NCBI GenBank assembly: GCA_009809945.1
Contig: WTPW01000148.1
Span: forward strand, 405,545-469,544
Direction: 5' to 3'
Length of the DNA: 64,000 nt
Source: Gigaspora margarita
Lineage: Eukaryota > Glomeromycota > Glomeromycetes > Diversisporales > Gigasporaceae
Both the position numbers and the translations under genes were made by a program. The notes beneath the pieces are model-generated. The model worked only from the letters and a program-made list of their open reading frames with translations, made no database searches and was not told where the DNA came from. Shown one piece after another: positions 11,770-23,512 of this stretch. Numbering within the stretch: the stretch's first letter is position 1; each line of letters starts with the position of its first letter.

Positions 11770-12055
11770 TAGGGTTCCGCAATTTGATTTGATCTTCAAA
11801 TATTTGAATCAAATATTTGATCAAATTCAAATTCAAATTTGACTATATTTGATTTGATCAAATTCAAATCTGGCTAAATTTGATTTGATTTGACAAATAT
11901 TTGATTTGATTTGAAAATTATTATTAAAAATTCAAATTCAAATCAAATTCAAATCCAAATATTTGAATTAAATCAAATTCAAATCAGGGTCATTTTGATT
12001 TGATCGAATTCAAATTGACCCAATATTTGATTTGATTTGAATTTGAGGAACCCTA
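11770..12055. mobile_element. hAT-type MITE, 286 bp, 8-bp TSD CTGGAGAT (copy 1)
   Basis: The terminal repeat is TAGGGTTCC/GGAACCCTA and the interior is made of ATTTGATTTGA and CAAATTCAAAT blocks that fold on each other. The octamer CTGGAGAT is identical at 11762-11769 and 12056-12063. A copy of identical length in the same orientation is at 61148-61433. TAGGG ends and 8-bp TSDs are hAT features. Confidence 0.88.
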
Positions 12056-12266
12056 CTGGAGATATATGAGAACCTTTCCTAATACAAAAATTTATTAAAA
12101 GAATAGATAAGGAATTAGTACAAATTAATGAGATCTTGACTATTAAAGCAGACTGAATTGAGACTAAAAAGGATAAAAAGAAATTTGCTAAAGCAGATAG
12201 CTATTGTATTTGTAAAGATAAATTTGATATAAATACAAATTGTAACTACTGCCATATTATAGGTAA

Positions 12267-12415
12267 AGGGAGTAACAAAAATCAGATAATTTTTTAGAAA
12301 AGGAGAAGGGTAAAAAATGAAATTATATATAAAAACCTGACCAAATCTATATTAAAGAGGAGGGAGAGGAGTAGGCCTCTAATAAAAAATAATCAGGTAA
12401 TTAATAACATGGCCC
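12267..12415. mobile_element. Small TAA-TSD MITE inside the polymerase
   Basis: Starts AGGGAGTAACAAAAATCAGA and ends AATAACATGGCCC, with TAA at 12264-12266 and 12416-12418. Taking out the element and one TAA joins GGTAAGTTTT, and the polymerase reading continues as HIIG-KF, which supports the boundaries. PIF/Harbinger-like by TSD. Confidence 0.75.
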
Positions 12416-13995
12416 TAAGTTTTAAAGAGCACCTCATAATACCTGTAATCTTAAACTCCAAATTGAATCCTAGAAGACACCTATTCCTGTAATATTTTAT
12501 AACTTTTATGGCTATGATTTTCACTTAGTTGTAAGTCTGTTGAACAATTTGTTAATGCACATCAGATTAAAGTAATAGCTAAAACCTTTGAATATTACAT
12601 GTCCATGAAAGGGATTAGCTTTAATATATAAATAGTCAACAGTTTATGAATAATAGCTTGGCAAATCTTATGAAAAATTTGGTCCAATAACAACCAAGCA
12701 TTTTGAAGAACTAGGTTACTCTTTAGAACAAATGGCCTTAGTTTTATATCAGAAGTTTATTTTTATAACTATATTAATTCTCATGATAGGTTTCAAAAGA
12801 CAGAGCTCCTTTATTCAAAAATTTCATAGTACTTTTAAAGATAAAATTACACAAACAGATTATAAACAAAAAGTATGAAAGAAATTCAAATATCAAAATC
12901 TAGATGAGTAGCATGATGGAAGTTTGTTTTGATTGGTCAATTTTTTTGATCTACAATAGAATGTTATACAAAATGTAATTGACAAACACATAATATAGCC
13001 AAGCTCGCTAATTGGCTAAACTCTGATTTTTATTGTAAGATCAATGTATAACATATATAAAAAAATAAAAAAAAAGAAATACTAATAAATTTGTTATAGA
13101 ACTAGTTTTTTGTACTTAAATAAAAAGTTTTGGCACAAAATTAAAATAAATAATTTCCATAATTTTAGTGTAATTTTTATTAATATTTAGACAAAATTCA
13201 TTGCTAAATTAGTCATGGAGCCACTAATTGTTTGTAACATGCTATATCAATCCTTGGTGGATATCAAATATTGACATTGAAGTATAGTAATTAATGATTT
13301 TTATTAACAAGAATTTAAAATCTTTATACTGAGAGTAAGTAATACAATATTCCAAAATTAAAAATTTAGCTGTATTAAAAGCCCATGATAAAAATTGAGA
13401 TGCACATAATTATATTGCTATATTAGTTTTAGCACACTAATTACATTTTGGATATAACTATAATTCTATTAGTTAGTAGGCTTCGATCATAACTTATAAA
13501 ACTACCATATATCACCAGTTTTACTTCACTTTGAAGAAGATTTTTTTATTAAGAATTTATATATAAAAATTATACATTAATGCATATTCATAAGAGAATT
13601 CTGGATCATTTTACATAATATAAATAATAAAACAATTAGATTGAATTTGTTAAGCAAAAATGTGCATTCATATGCATTCACACACATAACTGCATATTTT
13701 TCCATCTCTATTTCAATGTTGGAAAATAACAATATCATGCCATATAATATGTTATATATATAATATAGATCACATTATATATGACACTTTATATGTAATT
13801 GTATATAACAAATTAAATAAATCATATAAGTCATATTATCATCCAATACTGGAGTTATAATAACTTAAAGATATAAAGAAAATAAAGCACTTAACATGAA
13901 AGCCTTATGCTATTTCTTTTTGTATTTTTGTTATTGTGAATCTTTGGGTTAAATTTATATAAACTAATAAATATCTTTTAATATCAGAAAATTTT

Positions 13996-14190
13996 AAATA
14001 AAGTGGGTATCAATTACTAGCTACAAGAATAATTGCTATCAATTTATATTGATTACAATTAATTGCAATCATTCAATTTAGCATTAATAAAAATCATAAT
14101 TGATTATTTTTAATTAATTGTAATTAATTATAATCAATATTAATTGATAACAATTATCTTTGTAGCTAGTAATCGATATCTACTTTTTTA
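13996..14190. repeat. ~190-bp palindromic MITE
   Basis: The left arm AAAGTGGGTATCAATTACTA, continuing GCTACAAGAATAATTG, mirrors the right arm that ends TAGTAATCGATATCTACTTT. The centre is alternating TTAATTAATTG sequence. No gene. Confidence 0.75.
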
Positions 14191-14850
14191 AAAAATTTTC
14201 TAATAAAATCTTCTTGCACATTGTTAATATATCTTAAGCAAATTATTTTGAACTTAATTTTTGTTATACAAATCACTTTGATTATAAAAAATTCATTTTG
14301 TACTTATTCTCTTTAAACAGAATATGCACTAACAAAAACAAAAACGAAAGAAACTTTTAATAAATATAATTATTTAAAAATGTGCAATTATGTTTTCATT
14401 ACTATCTAAAAATTGTTGAGCCTGATTGTAATGAAAAAAACAGATTATCAATTAGTTATACACATATTGTATAGCCCAATTAAAATAGCACTAACACTTT
14501 GCTAACTAGCAATATACAAGATAATGTAGTTGTTAAAAACTATTATCATTAGGTAAATAAAATCCTACTTATCTATGTTTTAAAATTGGAGATGGTCAAC
14601 ATCTCCAAAATATTAATATTTTAATAGAATAATAGCCTTTTCATATATAATCTTGATGATTACTATAACATATATTCATTAAGGCATGCAGATGCTGTTT
14701 CTCTCTTAGCTATAATTCATTTTGCAATATGCATTAGTAAAGAAATCCTTACATGCATAACAGTCTCTATAATTTATAATAAAATTTCAGTTTATAACCC
14801 TACCAATATAGGTGCACCATTGCTTTGTCTAAATCTAATAACTCAATACC
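14191..14850. other. Upstream region of the RING-ended gene, no clear gene
   Basis: A+T-rich with scattered stops in all frames. No inverted repeat or coding block could be supported; it may be decayed 5' sequence of the same element. Confidence 0.3.
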
Positions 14851-15159
14851 ATGGAATTTTTTGATCTTTCATATATGCAGAGAAAAAATCAATTGGTTGT
14901 GTTACAAAAGATAATAACTAACTTTGATCAAATAGACCTTTTAACTGTTTACTGTTATAATAAGGCTATTAAAGATAAAAGGCAAAAAAGAAGTATGGAA
15001 AATGTACAATTAGTCAGAATTAAAGAAAATAATCTTAAAACACTAGATAATTATTTAAATAGATTAGAAATAATCCTTTTAATAAATAAAAATAACAAAT
15101 ATACAAATGATTATGTAATGCCAGTTGTTGCTGACTGGTCAGAGCAACTTTTTATATGA
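14851..15159 (+). CDS. N-terminal open part of the RING-ended transposon protein
   Basis: Uninterrupted 102 codons from ATG, starting MEFFDLSYMQRKNQL and ending VMPVVADWSEQLFI. The composition is soluble and slightly basic, with Leu/Ile-rich helices. I recognise it only as an unnamed family common in arbuscular mycorrhizal fungal repeats; its function is not known. The stop at 15157-15159 is probably a decay stop, because homologous-looking reading continues (LTYLHLQIQQYHQ) immediately after. Confidence 0.45.
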   Translation: MEFFDLSYMQRKNQLVVLQKIITNFDQIDLLTVYCYNKAIKDKRQKRSMENVQLVRIKENNLKTLDNYLNRLEIILLINKNNKYTNDYVMPVVADWSEQLFI

Positions 15160-15876
15160 AAAGCATTAACTTATTTACATTTGCAAATACAACAATACCA
15201 CCAACTATTAATGCTTTCATACCTATTATGGGCCCACTTTATATCTTATTAAACAGTTAAAAGCAATTTATATTAACATATTATGCTTTTTTTAAAAAAC
15301 TTTTTCACTACATTTTTGGAAAAACAAGGTTTTCCATAAAAACCCAACCTATGAAAAATAAATATTTTACTCAAAATCCCTTTTCAAGAATGGCTAAAAA
15401 TAAAAATAAAAATATTAGAAAGGTTTGAACCTACATATAATGATTTTGAATATGGAATGTTGGTTGATCTTTTTGACAATGTAATTTTAGTGATTTTAGA
15501 TATATATGGTATTTTTTTTTGTTCAGGTTCATTTAATTAATGAACATATTGAAACCATTTTTCAAATATGGACTTTTGCACTATATTAGAAGTGCAAAAT
15601 TATAATAAGGCTCTTTTATCATTCTTATCAGATATTTTTTATTGGCAAAACAATAAACACCAATGCTAGATGTAATTAAAATATTTTTTGCAAATTTCAA
15701 TAACTATTTTATTGAAAATTTTTATAGCAAAATATGAAAAAATACTATTGCTTATAATAGTGTTAAAAATATTATCCAGCAAGCATGTATCCTAGGTAAA
15801 TTAAAAAAAATTTAGTATAAATAATGTGAATTACTAATAATAAAATATAAATAAAATAAAGAACTAGACTAGACAG

Positions 15877-16067
15877 TGCCCCATGCATATTGTGCCCACT
15901 ATTTTGATATCTCAAAATTTTACTAGGGTAATCCTATTGTGCTTTTAACAAATAATAATCCTCTCGCAATTCTGTACTAATTTTAAATTTTAACTCTAAC
16001 TCTAGCTCTAATTCTAAACAGAATTAATTATTAGTATATTAGAGGGCACAAAATGCACAGGGGCACC
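15877..16067. mobile_element. MITE with GTGCCCC ends (copy 1)
   Basis: The left end CAGTGCCCCATGCATATTGT and the right end complement (GCACAGGGGCACC) surround a block with AAAATTTTACTAGGGTAA and TAACTCTAACTCTAGCTCTA. An inverted relative lies at 42105-42345. It interrupts the RING-ended gene. Confidence 0.65.
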
Positions 16068-16708
16068 ATTTAGATTTTTTCTAAAATAAAAATAAATGCA
16101 AATAGACAATTGTTATTTAAAGAAGTATTTGATACAAAAAAAAAGATACCTATACACCCCTTTAGCTCTGAACTATCTAGTAAATAAAGCATTAATATTC
16201 TTGCTAGATTATTTTTCCAGACCTTCCAACATATTAAAACAGTTACTAGTATTTCAAATAATAACAATAAAAAAATAAAGAAAAAAGAATAAAAGAGCTT
16301 TAAAATACAAGCTTTCTGTTTTAGTTAAAAATGTTGATATTATGTATTTGCTGAAGGTTACAGTACTAGAGCACCTCCTTTACTAGATCTTTGTAATGAT
16401 TGTTACAAGCCATTAAAAGAAGATAGTAGTAGAACTATATTAATTTGTGGTCACAGTTTTTATTGCTATTGCTACAATAAAATTAAATATGGTTGTTGAT
16501 ATTGTAATGAGTATTATAAAACTGGAATATATAAAAATGTTAATTATTTTATAGATAGAACTTGATTCTAGCCACTACATATTTGCACTAGCATTATCTT
16601 AGAATACTATGTGTAAAATAACTAGTGTTAAGATTGAGCCCTTTACAGATATGTCTATGCATAATTTCATAGAAAATGCTAAGTATAAAGGTATAGCTAG
16701 TGTTTTCA

Positions 16709-16978
16709 CAGGATAGCTTTGGACAATAATTTGGACAATTTTGGACAATTTTGGACAATTAAATAAAGTAAAATTTTATTATGATAACCTATTTTAATTT
16801 TAATTAAAATGTGTTTAGCATTCAAAAAAATATATAGTTATATATTTTTTAGATAGATTTATTAATTATTAAAGCCTGGACAAGCTTTGGACAATCTTGG
16901 ACGTTTGGACAATTTTGGATGTAAACAAGCCAAAAAAGGCTATGAATAGCCAAAACATACAATACTGGGTATAGCTAT
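16709..16978 (+). mobile_element. MITE with repeated TTGGACAATTT units
   Basis: About 270 bp starting near GGATAGCTTTGGACAAT with several TTTGGACAATT repeats, then TTTATTAATTATTAAAGCC and GGCTATGAATAGCCAAAACA. Inverted relative at 3600-4035. It interrupts the polymerase between GIASVF and its continuation. Confidence 0.6.
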
Positions 16979-17629
16979 CCCTTAGATTGTAGTAGGACAC
17001 AGACAAATTTGCCTGCGTTTTTGCACTTTTTTTGCTCTGATTTACTTTTTTTAAATATTAAGATAATTAAATAAAACTTTGTACAATTATATTTGAAAAT
17101 AAGGATAACTTTTTTGCAAAATTAGTTTTTATATTGTAAGAAAAAAATTTTAAGTTATATATATGCTAAAAATAGATATTTTTAGAACAAAATTTTTTTA
17201 AAAAATTTTATTACAATTTCTCTGTAATCTTATTTAGTTTTAGTTTTAAAGCTATAGTTCTTAAGACAATATTGTAGTTTATATAAACGATAATAACTTT
17301 TATTATTGCAACTTTAATAATTTATTTGTAAAAATCAAGACTTGTATTAGAAGTAAAAGTTTTTTTTATAGACGGGAACATATAAAATTTAAGAAAATCT
17401 AAAGAAAAATTTTAATAGTAAAATGCTAATACAAGAACTTTAACTTTGATTATACTAAAGTTTTCTAATAATTTTAAAAAATTTTTATAACAAAGTTACT
17501 AAAACAAAACTCAAAGAATATTTTTTACTTAGAAAAGGTATAGCTACAATCAATATTTAAAATTTTATTAAAATTTTATTAAAATTTTTAAAATATGCAG
17601 GTAAATTTGCCTATGTTACAATCTAAGGG
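16979..17629. mobile_element. TIR element CCCTTAGATTGTA
   Basis: The left end CCCTTAGATTGTAGTAGGAC, with ACAAATTTGCCTGC further in, mirrors the right end GCAGGTAAATTTGCC...TACAATCTAAGGG. The flanks share ATAGC. 651 bp, A+T-rich, no gene. It lies directly against the MITE at 16709, at the same break in the polymerase. Confidence 0.65.
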
Positions 17630-17749
17630 ATAGCATATAACTAATATTTCAAAGCTAACAATCCTAAGATAGATAAATCATTAATCCATCTAAGCCTATA
17701 TTATAAATTTTATATATCAATGCAAATAATCTTTATAGCTAGGCTTATA

Positions 17750-17985
17750 CATGAGGACAAAAGCATTTTGGGTTTGAAAACTCAAAATTAAAATTTGAAG
17801 ACGAAATTGTTTTTGACCTATTTTACTTGAAGGACGAAATTATTTGATACTTTTTTTGAATAGACGAAATTATAAGGAACATATCTATATAAATTTTATT
17901 TGCTCTTCCTTATAAAAAATTTTAAATTTCTCTAATGAAGATGAAATAGGCCTTTTTCAAAAGCCAATTTTGGTGGCATCACTAG
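17750..17985 (+). mobile_element. MITE, GACGAAATTATAAGGAAC family (copy 2)
   Basis: Related to 9246-9477. Flanking sequences TAGCTAGGCTTAT (left) and TAGCTGGGCTAT (right) look like a diverged ~10-bp duplication, as MULE-type elements make. It separates polymerase INANNLY from WAMSQYLS, which are contiguous in this family. Confidence 0.6.
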
Positions 17986-18552
17986 CTGGGCTATGAGTCA
18001 GTATTTGTCTATTGGAAATTATTAATGAAAGGCAAGTTATAAATATCTACTTAAGAATTCTGAGATAGAAAAAAATATCTTAAATAAAATTCTTAGTATT
18101 AAAGCAAATACAAAAACAGAATATTATCTAAATATTAAGGTACACATTCCTCTAAAAACTTATAACTATTTGAATGATTTACCTTCAGCTGTAGAGAATA
18201 TAGCTGTAAATAAAGATATATTGTATCCTTATACTATAAAGCTTGTAGATAACTTGGATGATGAATGGTTTTTAGCAACAAAAAATTAGTACCCTATCTT
18301 GGACCACAAAAATATTATGTTATTTATTACCAAAAGCTTCAATACTATTTAAAATTAGGTATGATCATAATTAAAGTAATAGCAATCATATTTTTTGATT
18401 AGACTAACTGGCTTGTACTATATATAGCCTTTGATACTAAAAAGTGACAAAAGGCTAAGAGCACTTTTGAAAAGGACTTCTTTATGCTTATTAACAATTT
18501 AGTTTATAGCAAAACTATAGAAAATGTTAAGATATCAAGCTTATAGCTACAC

Positions 18553-18846
18553 ATGAATGCAGCCACCACTTCTGAACTAATGATGTTTTCTACTTTTAGT
18601 GGGCCATTTTCAGAAGAGAATGAGATAAGTGGATGGGTGGTTAAGTCCATTTACGTGGAGGACCAGGTTTATTATGGCCAGATCCAATGTACAGAGCAGG
18701 CTATGGCATCCTGCATAGCTATGAGAACCAAGCTTGAAACAGCAAGCGCTTCTACAGAAATTAATCCTAGTACTTCAAATACTATTTCATTATGCCATGC
18801 TAAAGTACCACTTCAATATCATACTCATTTATCATTACCTATATAG
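18553..18846 (+). CDS. 5' open frame of the LINE, unusual composition
   Basis: 97 codons starting MNAATTSELMMFSTFSGPF. It is clearly richer in G+C than the rest of the LINE, which suggests younger or less mutated sequence or a captured 5' segment. Hydrophilic, Ser/Thr-rich at the end; no domain recognised. It may be the start of the LINE's N-terminal (ORF1-like) region, continuing after the stop at 18846 towards the open stretch near 18976-19250. Confidence 0.4.
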   Translation: MNAATTSELMMFSTFSGPFSEENEISGWVVKSIYVEDQVYYGQIQCTEQAMASCIAMRTKLETASASTEINPSTSNTISLCHAKVPLQYHTHLSLPI

Positions 18847-19418
18847 CAACATAGTCCTACTCACTCTATAGAACAAGAAACATATAATGAATATGAATTG
18901 TTATCAGATAGATCTGATAACAATTCCAATATATTAACTACACACACTAATACTATATAAAGAACAAACATTAACTTCTATTCTAATCCACTTGAAATCT
19001 ACAACCCATTAATATGCTACAACAAATTTTTATATCACCACAGATTACAATCTTTACCTTTACCACAAACTGTTGGTTCCTTTTTAACTTATTTACAAGA
19101 GGAATATCCAATGTTTTATGCAGAACAATATATTAGAATCTCTATTAAATATAGTAGGTTTGATTATGTTTTTGAAGAAGCACATATATATTTACCACAA
19201 GAGTTTCTTTTATCTAACCACTTCTTTCTTTATACCTTTTGAAGATTTTCATCTTTTTAATAAGGTCTTACTTAAATCAAAATCTTCTTCTAATTATAAC
19301 AATCTATTAATACCTCTTGATCTTTCTATTTGTACACATAATGTCCAAGGCTTTAATAATATTACCAAAAAACAAGTTTGGAAAAATTATTGCCTATCTT
19401 ACAATTTAAATATTATTA

Positions 19419-20936
19419 GGGCGCTGACAGATATTACGTAATATCATTGGGGGGTGGGGTAAGGCCAAAATCTTACGTTACACTATATAATATATAATTC
19501 TATATATAATATAATATATTGCTAATATATTAAAATTTTGAGTATTAATTAAATTTATATAAAATACAATATATACTATAATAGTGTATTTTTGAGTGCT
19601 GAACAAGTTTACTTATGGGTCAAAGTTATAATTCATTAGTAAAATTTTGCATGATGCTGAATTTTCTATATTTTTATTAATAAAAATATAGAAAATTCNN
19701 NNNNNNNNNNNNNNNNNNNNNNNNNNNNNNNNNNNNNNNNNNNNNNNNNNNNNNNNNNNNNNNNNNNNNNNNNNNNNNNNNNNNNNNNNNNNNNNNNNNN
19801 NNNNNNNNNNNNNNNNNNNNNNNNNNNNNNNNNNNNNNNNNNNNNNNNNNNNNNNNNNNNNNNNNNNNNNNNNNNNNNNNNNNNNNNNNNNNNNNNNNNN
19901 NNNNNNNNNNNNNNNNNNNNNNNNNNNNNNNNNNNNNNNNNNNNNNNNNNNNNNNNNNNNNNNNNNNNNNNNNNNNNNNNNNNNNNNNNNNNNNNNNNNN
20001 NNNNNNNNNNNNNNNNNNNNNNNNNNNNNNNNNNNNNNNNNNNNNNNNNNNNNNNNNNNNNNNNNNNNNNNNNNNNNNNNNNNNNNNNNNNNNNNNNNNN
20101 NNNNNNNNNNNNNNNNNNNNNNNNNNNNNNNNNNNNNNNNNNNNNNNNNNNNNNNNNNNNNNNNNNNNNNNNNNNNNNNNNNNNNNNNNNNNNNNNNNNN
20201 NNNNNNNNNNNNNNNNNNNNNNNNNNNNNNNNNNNNNNNNNNNNNNNNNNNNNNNNNNNNNNNNNNNNNNNNNNNNNNNNNNNNNNNNNNNNNNNNNNNN
20301 NNNNNNNNNNNNNNNNNNNNNNNNNNNNNNNNNNNNNNNNNNNNNNNNNNNNNNNNNNNNNNNNNNNNNNNNNTTTACTAATTAATTATAACTTTGAGCC
20401 CTAAGTAAACTTGTTCAGCGCTAAAATCTATATCCTGGCGGCATATAATTATTTAAAATTTTTAATATTTGAAATAAAGATGAGCAAAATTGGTAAATTT
20501 TCATCAAAATGTAATATTGCTCATCTTTATTTGAAAATTTATTAAAATCAAACAAATATATACCAATATAGTGTATCATTTGTGCTGAACAAGTTTACTT
20601 AGAGCTCAAAGTTATAATTTATTAGTACAATTTTGCATAATTCTGAATTTTCTATATTTTTATTAATAAAAATATAAATAATTCTGTATTATGCAAAATT
20701 TTACTAATGAAATATGACTTTGGACACTAAATAAACTTTCTTAGCATGCAAAAATACATTATATCGGTATATAATTATATTTTAAATAAGTTTATTTAGA
20801 GCCCAAAATAATAATCTATTAGTAAAATTTTGATAAATTTTTTTTTTAAAATCGACCAATCAGAAACTGTCTTATGTGGGGGGGAGGGGGGGTACCCCCT
20901 TGATAAAAAGACATTACGTAATATCTGTCAGCGCCC
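19419..20936. mobile_element. PIF/Harbinger-like element, TTA TSD, in the LINE
   Basis: Perfect-looking ends GGGCGCTGACAGATATTACG and its complement, flanked by TTA at 19416-19418 and 20937-20939. Removing element plus one TTA rejoins LNIISITETKL in frame. G-rich runs lie just inside both ends (GGGGGGTGGGG; GGGGGGGAGGGGGGG). The interior consists of palindromes with the CTGAACAAGTTTACTTA module (19600, 20405, 20590, 20725) and a 675-base assembly gap. No transposase seen, though the gap could hide part of one. Confidence 0.88.
19699..20373. other. Assembly gap (run of N)
   Basis: 675 unknown bases. The gap starts at a palindrome centre, suggesting that assembly failed at a hairpin or that the true length is only estimated. 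Confidence 0.95.
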
Positions 20937-22150
20937 TTAGTATCACTGAAACTAAACTCTCTAGTGCACCTTCTATATTCAAACCTAAACAAATCCAATT
21001 TTATTCCTACTTTTGGTCCTGTACTGATAGCTCTAGAGCAGGTACTGCCATTATGATTCACAACTATCTTACTCCTTATATTTATAATATTATTACATAT
21101 TCTGGCTATCCAATAGCTATTGATTTATTTTTTTAACATGATTTTAAATTTCGTATAATTTCTATTTATCTACTCTCTAATAACTCACAAGAGAGACTTC
21201 AAATCCAAAATACTATTATTCAATGGATTCAACAAGCAATTTCATTAAATATTCAACCAATAGTTTTAGGAAACTTTAATATCTCTGCTGACTCTATTTT
21301 AACTAGTAACTCCAAATTCAAATTGCTTCAATCCTTTCTTATAATAATATGTCCAATTTGGCATCTCATACTAATTCATTCCATATAGTCTAGATACCAA
21401 AGTGAAATAGATTTTATTTGGACCCATGACCCTCTTCTTCCTTATTTACTATCCTTTGAAATTGATGACTCAGACTTTTCAACCTCTAGCGACCACAAGA
21501 TTCTTATATCTCACTGGTCCTTTCCCTATGTATTTACTGAACATAATAGATATAAATGCAAAACACATAGAAGAATCTTTAATTATAAACTAATAACAAA
21601 CAAAACATGGCAGGCTTTTGCTAATCAGGTTTCATTTAATCTTATATCCCATAACACACCTTCTACTATTTCTATTTCTGAATCACTTGAAACTACTTGG
21701 TATAAACTACAAATTAGTATTATTAATATAGCACTTATACATATTCTAACAAAAAATTTGCTGTACATAACTTTCATCACTCCTTCTCATCCAAAGCTAC
21801 TCTTCTATACTATGATCTTAAAAAACTTAATAGTATTATTAAGCAAACAAAATACTCTNTTAACNCTGGTACANCTATTCCTCTTTATNACAATTCTACT
21901 ATTACTTATCTAAACTCAACACATCAACTCCAACTTCCACCAATTCCTTCACAATCTAATCTTACATCAACTCCAACTTCCACCAATTCCTTCACAATCT
22001 AATCTTATATCTGACTGGATTACCAATGCCAAAGAAGCATGGAAGAGTCTATATCATGCATGTAATCTGAAAAATATCAAATATACTCATCAACAAATAT
22101 TTGAATCTATTAATACCAGATGTTCTAAACTCATTACTCAGCCTACATCT

Positions 22151-23512
22151 ATGATTAATAGTATTCTTAATCAACATAAAGAACCTGTTAGAATTAACAA
22201 TATTAAAAGTAATAATGCTATTTTTACTGAGCCCTCAACTATTAAAACACATATTCAGAACCATTATGATAAATGGACTGCACCTAGACAAATTAATGAA
22301 CACTTATTTAATTCATACTGGGCAAATGAATATCTTTCAAAACAAAATATTAACTCAAGTTGGTATTCTGAAGCTCTTTACTCTTTTACTATTAAAGAAA
22401 TTATTGATACTTTATCACAACTTCCTAACAACAAAGCATGTGGCCCCTCTGGAATTAGTCATAAAATGATCAAACACTCTGAAAATAATTGTTTACTTGC
22501 TATTACATTTCTCTTTAATTGATATCTAACAACCCAAACAGTTTCTAAACAATGGAAAGAGGGTCATTTTTTCCTATTTCAAAAAAAACCAATTTTTGAT
22601 AGTAACTTAACTAACATACAACCTATTAGTTTAGTAGAGCATATTAGAAAACTTTATACCAAACTTCTTACTAATTGGCTCAACAAAATATTTACACAAT
22701 ATAATATTCTCTCACTTTACAATTATATTGCACTACCTGGTAATAGTATCTCTATACCTATACATATTTTTAATAATATTATAGAAGATTCTAATTGCAA
22801 CCACAAGCTACTTTGGCTTATATCCTAAGATATGAGCAAAGCCTATGACTCAGTTCAATTTGATCTATTTACTAAATCACTATCCCGTATTTGTATGCCA
22901 CTGACACTTATTAATATTCTTTCTAATCTTCTATTTAACCGATACAATTGAGTAATTACAAATCTGGGTCTTACTAATTTTTACTCTGTAAAAAATGGTA
23001 TTGATCAAGAAGAAACTATAACACCTCTTTTTTGGAGAAATTACTATGACCCACTTATTAGCTATATTGCTACTCAGTTTACTGGCTATACTTTACAAAC
23101 TTCTTGAAAAACCAATCTTACTTTATCACAAACACATCATCTTAAATGCTCTACATCTGTTTTAGCTTATATAGATAACACCTTATAGATTGCTTCATCT
23201 TTAACAGAACTTCAATCAATTATCTCAGCTGCTACTTCTTTTTACCAAATGGCAGATATACAAATTAATCCTACTAAATCTATTTTTTGTTCTAATCAAA
23301 AAAATACAACTTCTATATCATATTTTAACCAAATACTACCTCTTTTACCCTTTAACCAACCCTTTAAATTTCTTGGATACTGGTTCACCCTTGATAACAA
23401 AAATACAAAACAAATTAAACTTATTCGAGCTAAAGCATCACATATTATACAGACTGCTAATACTAAACAAATACAGACAAACAAATTACCTATATTATCA
23501 ACACTGTTATAA
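22151..23512 (+). pseudogene. LINE reverse-transcriptase domain
   Basis: Motif order: PNNKACGPSGISHKMIKH (early palm) at about 22420-22475, IQPISLVEHIRKLYTKLL near 22618-22670, motif A DMSKAYDSV near 22831, motif B-like GIDQEETITPLFW near 22998, motif C-like AYIDNT near 23166 in place of YADD, motif D INPTKS near 23263 and FKFLGYWF near 23365. The catalytic pair is Asp-Asn, expected to abolish activity. The 22151-22522 stretch is fully open for 123 codons. Confidence 0.8.

Larger units (their letters stand above)
8878..12925 (+). pseudogene. Polymerase relic, N-terminal and exonuclease part
   Basis: The start is placed at 8878 because the zinc-finger-like CTKC follows directly. Longer open pieces include 9595-9783 (residues such as KAIPNLSTQTNSFYKLLKEL), 10312-10497 (LMEVLTYFPKMLANTKCT) and 10503-10790. 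The exonuclease-like pieces lie at 11584-11769 and 12415-12560. The last recognisable stretch, NLDExHD, ends near 12920, where a 3.6-kb insert begins. Insertions at 9250, 10792, 11770 and 12267 are listed separately. Confidence 0.65.
12926..16556 (+). mobile_element. 3.6-kb insert carrying a RING-ended gene
   Basis: The polymerase reading stops near 12920 (NLDExHD) and resumes at about 16557 (LDSSHYIF) with only some 25 residues missing, so everything between is one insertion or stack of insertions. It contains degraded plus-strand coding pieces at 13200-13560, a palindromic MITE (13996-14190), and the gene at 14851-16556. I could not find matching ends, so the superfamily is unknown. Confidence 0.5.
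14851..16556 (+). pseudogene. RING/zinc-ended transposon protein, degraded
   Basis: Following 14851-15159, related reading continues through 15160-15870 (for example NFNNYFIENFYSKI near 15694-15735), skips a MITE at 15877-16067, and continues 16080-16556. The C-terminal block near 16370-16560 reads in order CNDCY, then ILICGHSFYCYC, then a second C-x2-C-type pair (YCNEYY with the first Cys near a stop). The C-x2-C...C-x-H-x..C-x..C arrangement is RING-like, a zinc fold used in ubiquitin ligases and in many selfish-element proteins. Substrate and role are unknown. Stops and a frame change show it is inactive. Confidence 0.5.
16557..18546 (+). pseudogene. Polymerase relic, palm part with motifs A and B
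   Basis: Pieces at 16557-16708 (FTDMSMHNFIENAKYKG), 17630-17750 (KANNPKID, then INANNLY) and 17985-18546. The last contains a well-kept open run at about 18100-18290 (including VHIPLKTYNYLNDLPSAVE) and the motif-B-like FEKDFFMLINNLVY near 18471-18510. It ends exactly at the LINE TSD and resumes after the LINE at 26607. Confidence 0.65.
19318..21520 (+). pseudogene. LINE APE-type endonuclease domain, split
   Basis: The first part reads LSICTHNVQGFNNITKKQ, the second ITETKL at 20940, then VLGNFNIS near 21265-21290 and EIDFIW...SSDHKILI near 21409-21510. These match the N, E, D/N and SDH positions of the exonuclease-endonuclease-phosphatase fold. The GDFN-type motif has Asn in place of Asp. The 1.5-kb interruption is the element at 19419-20936. 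Confidence 0.8.
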
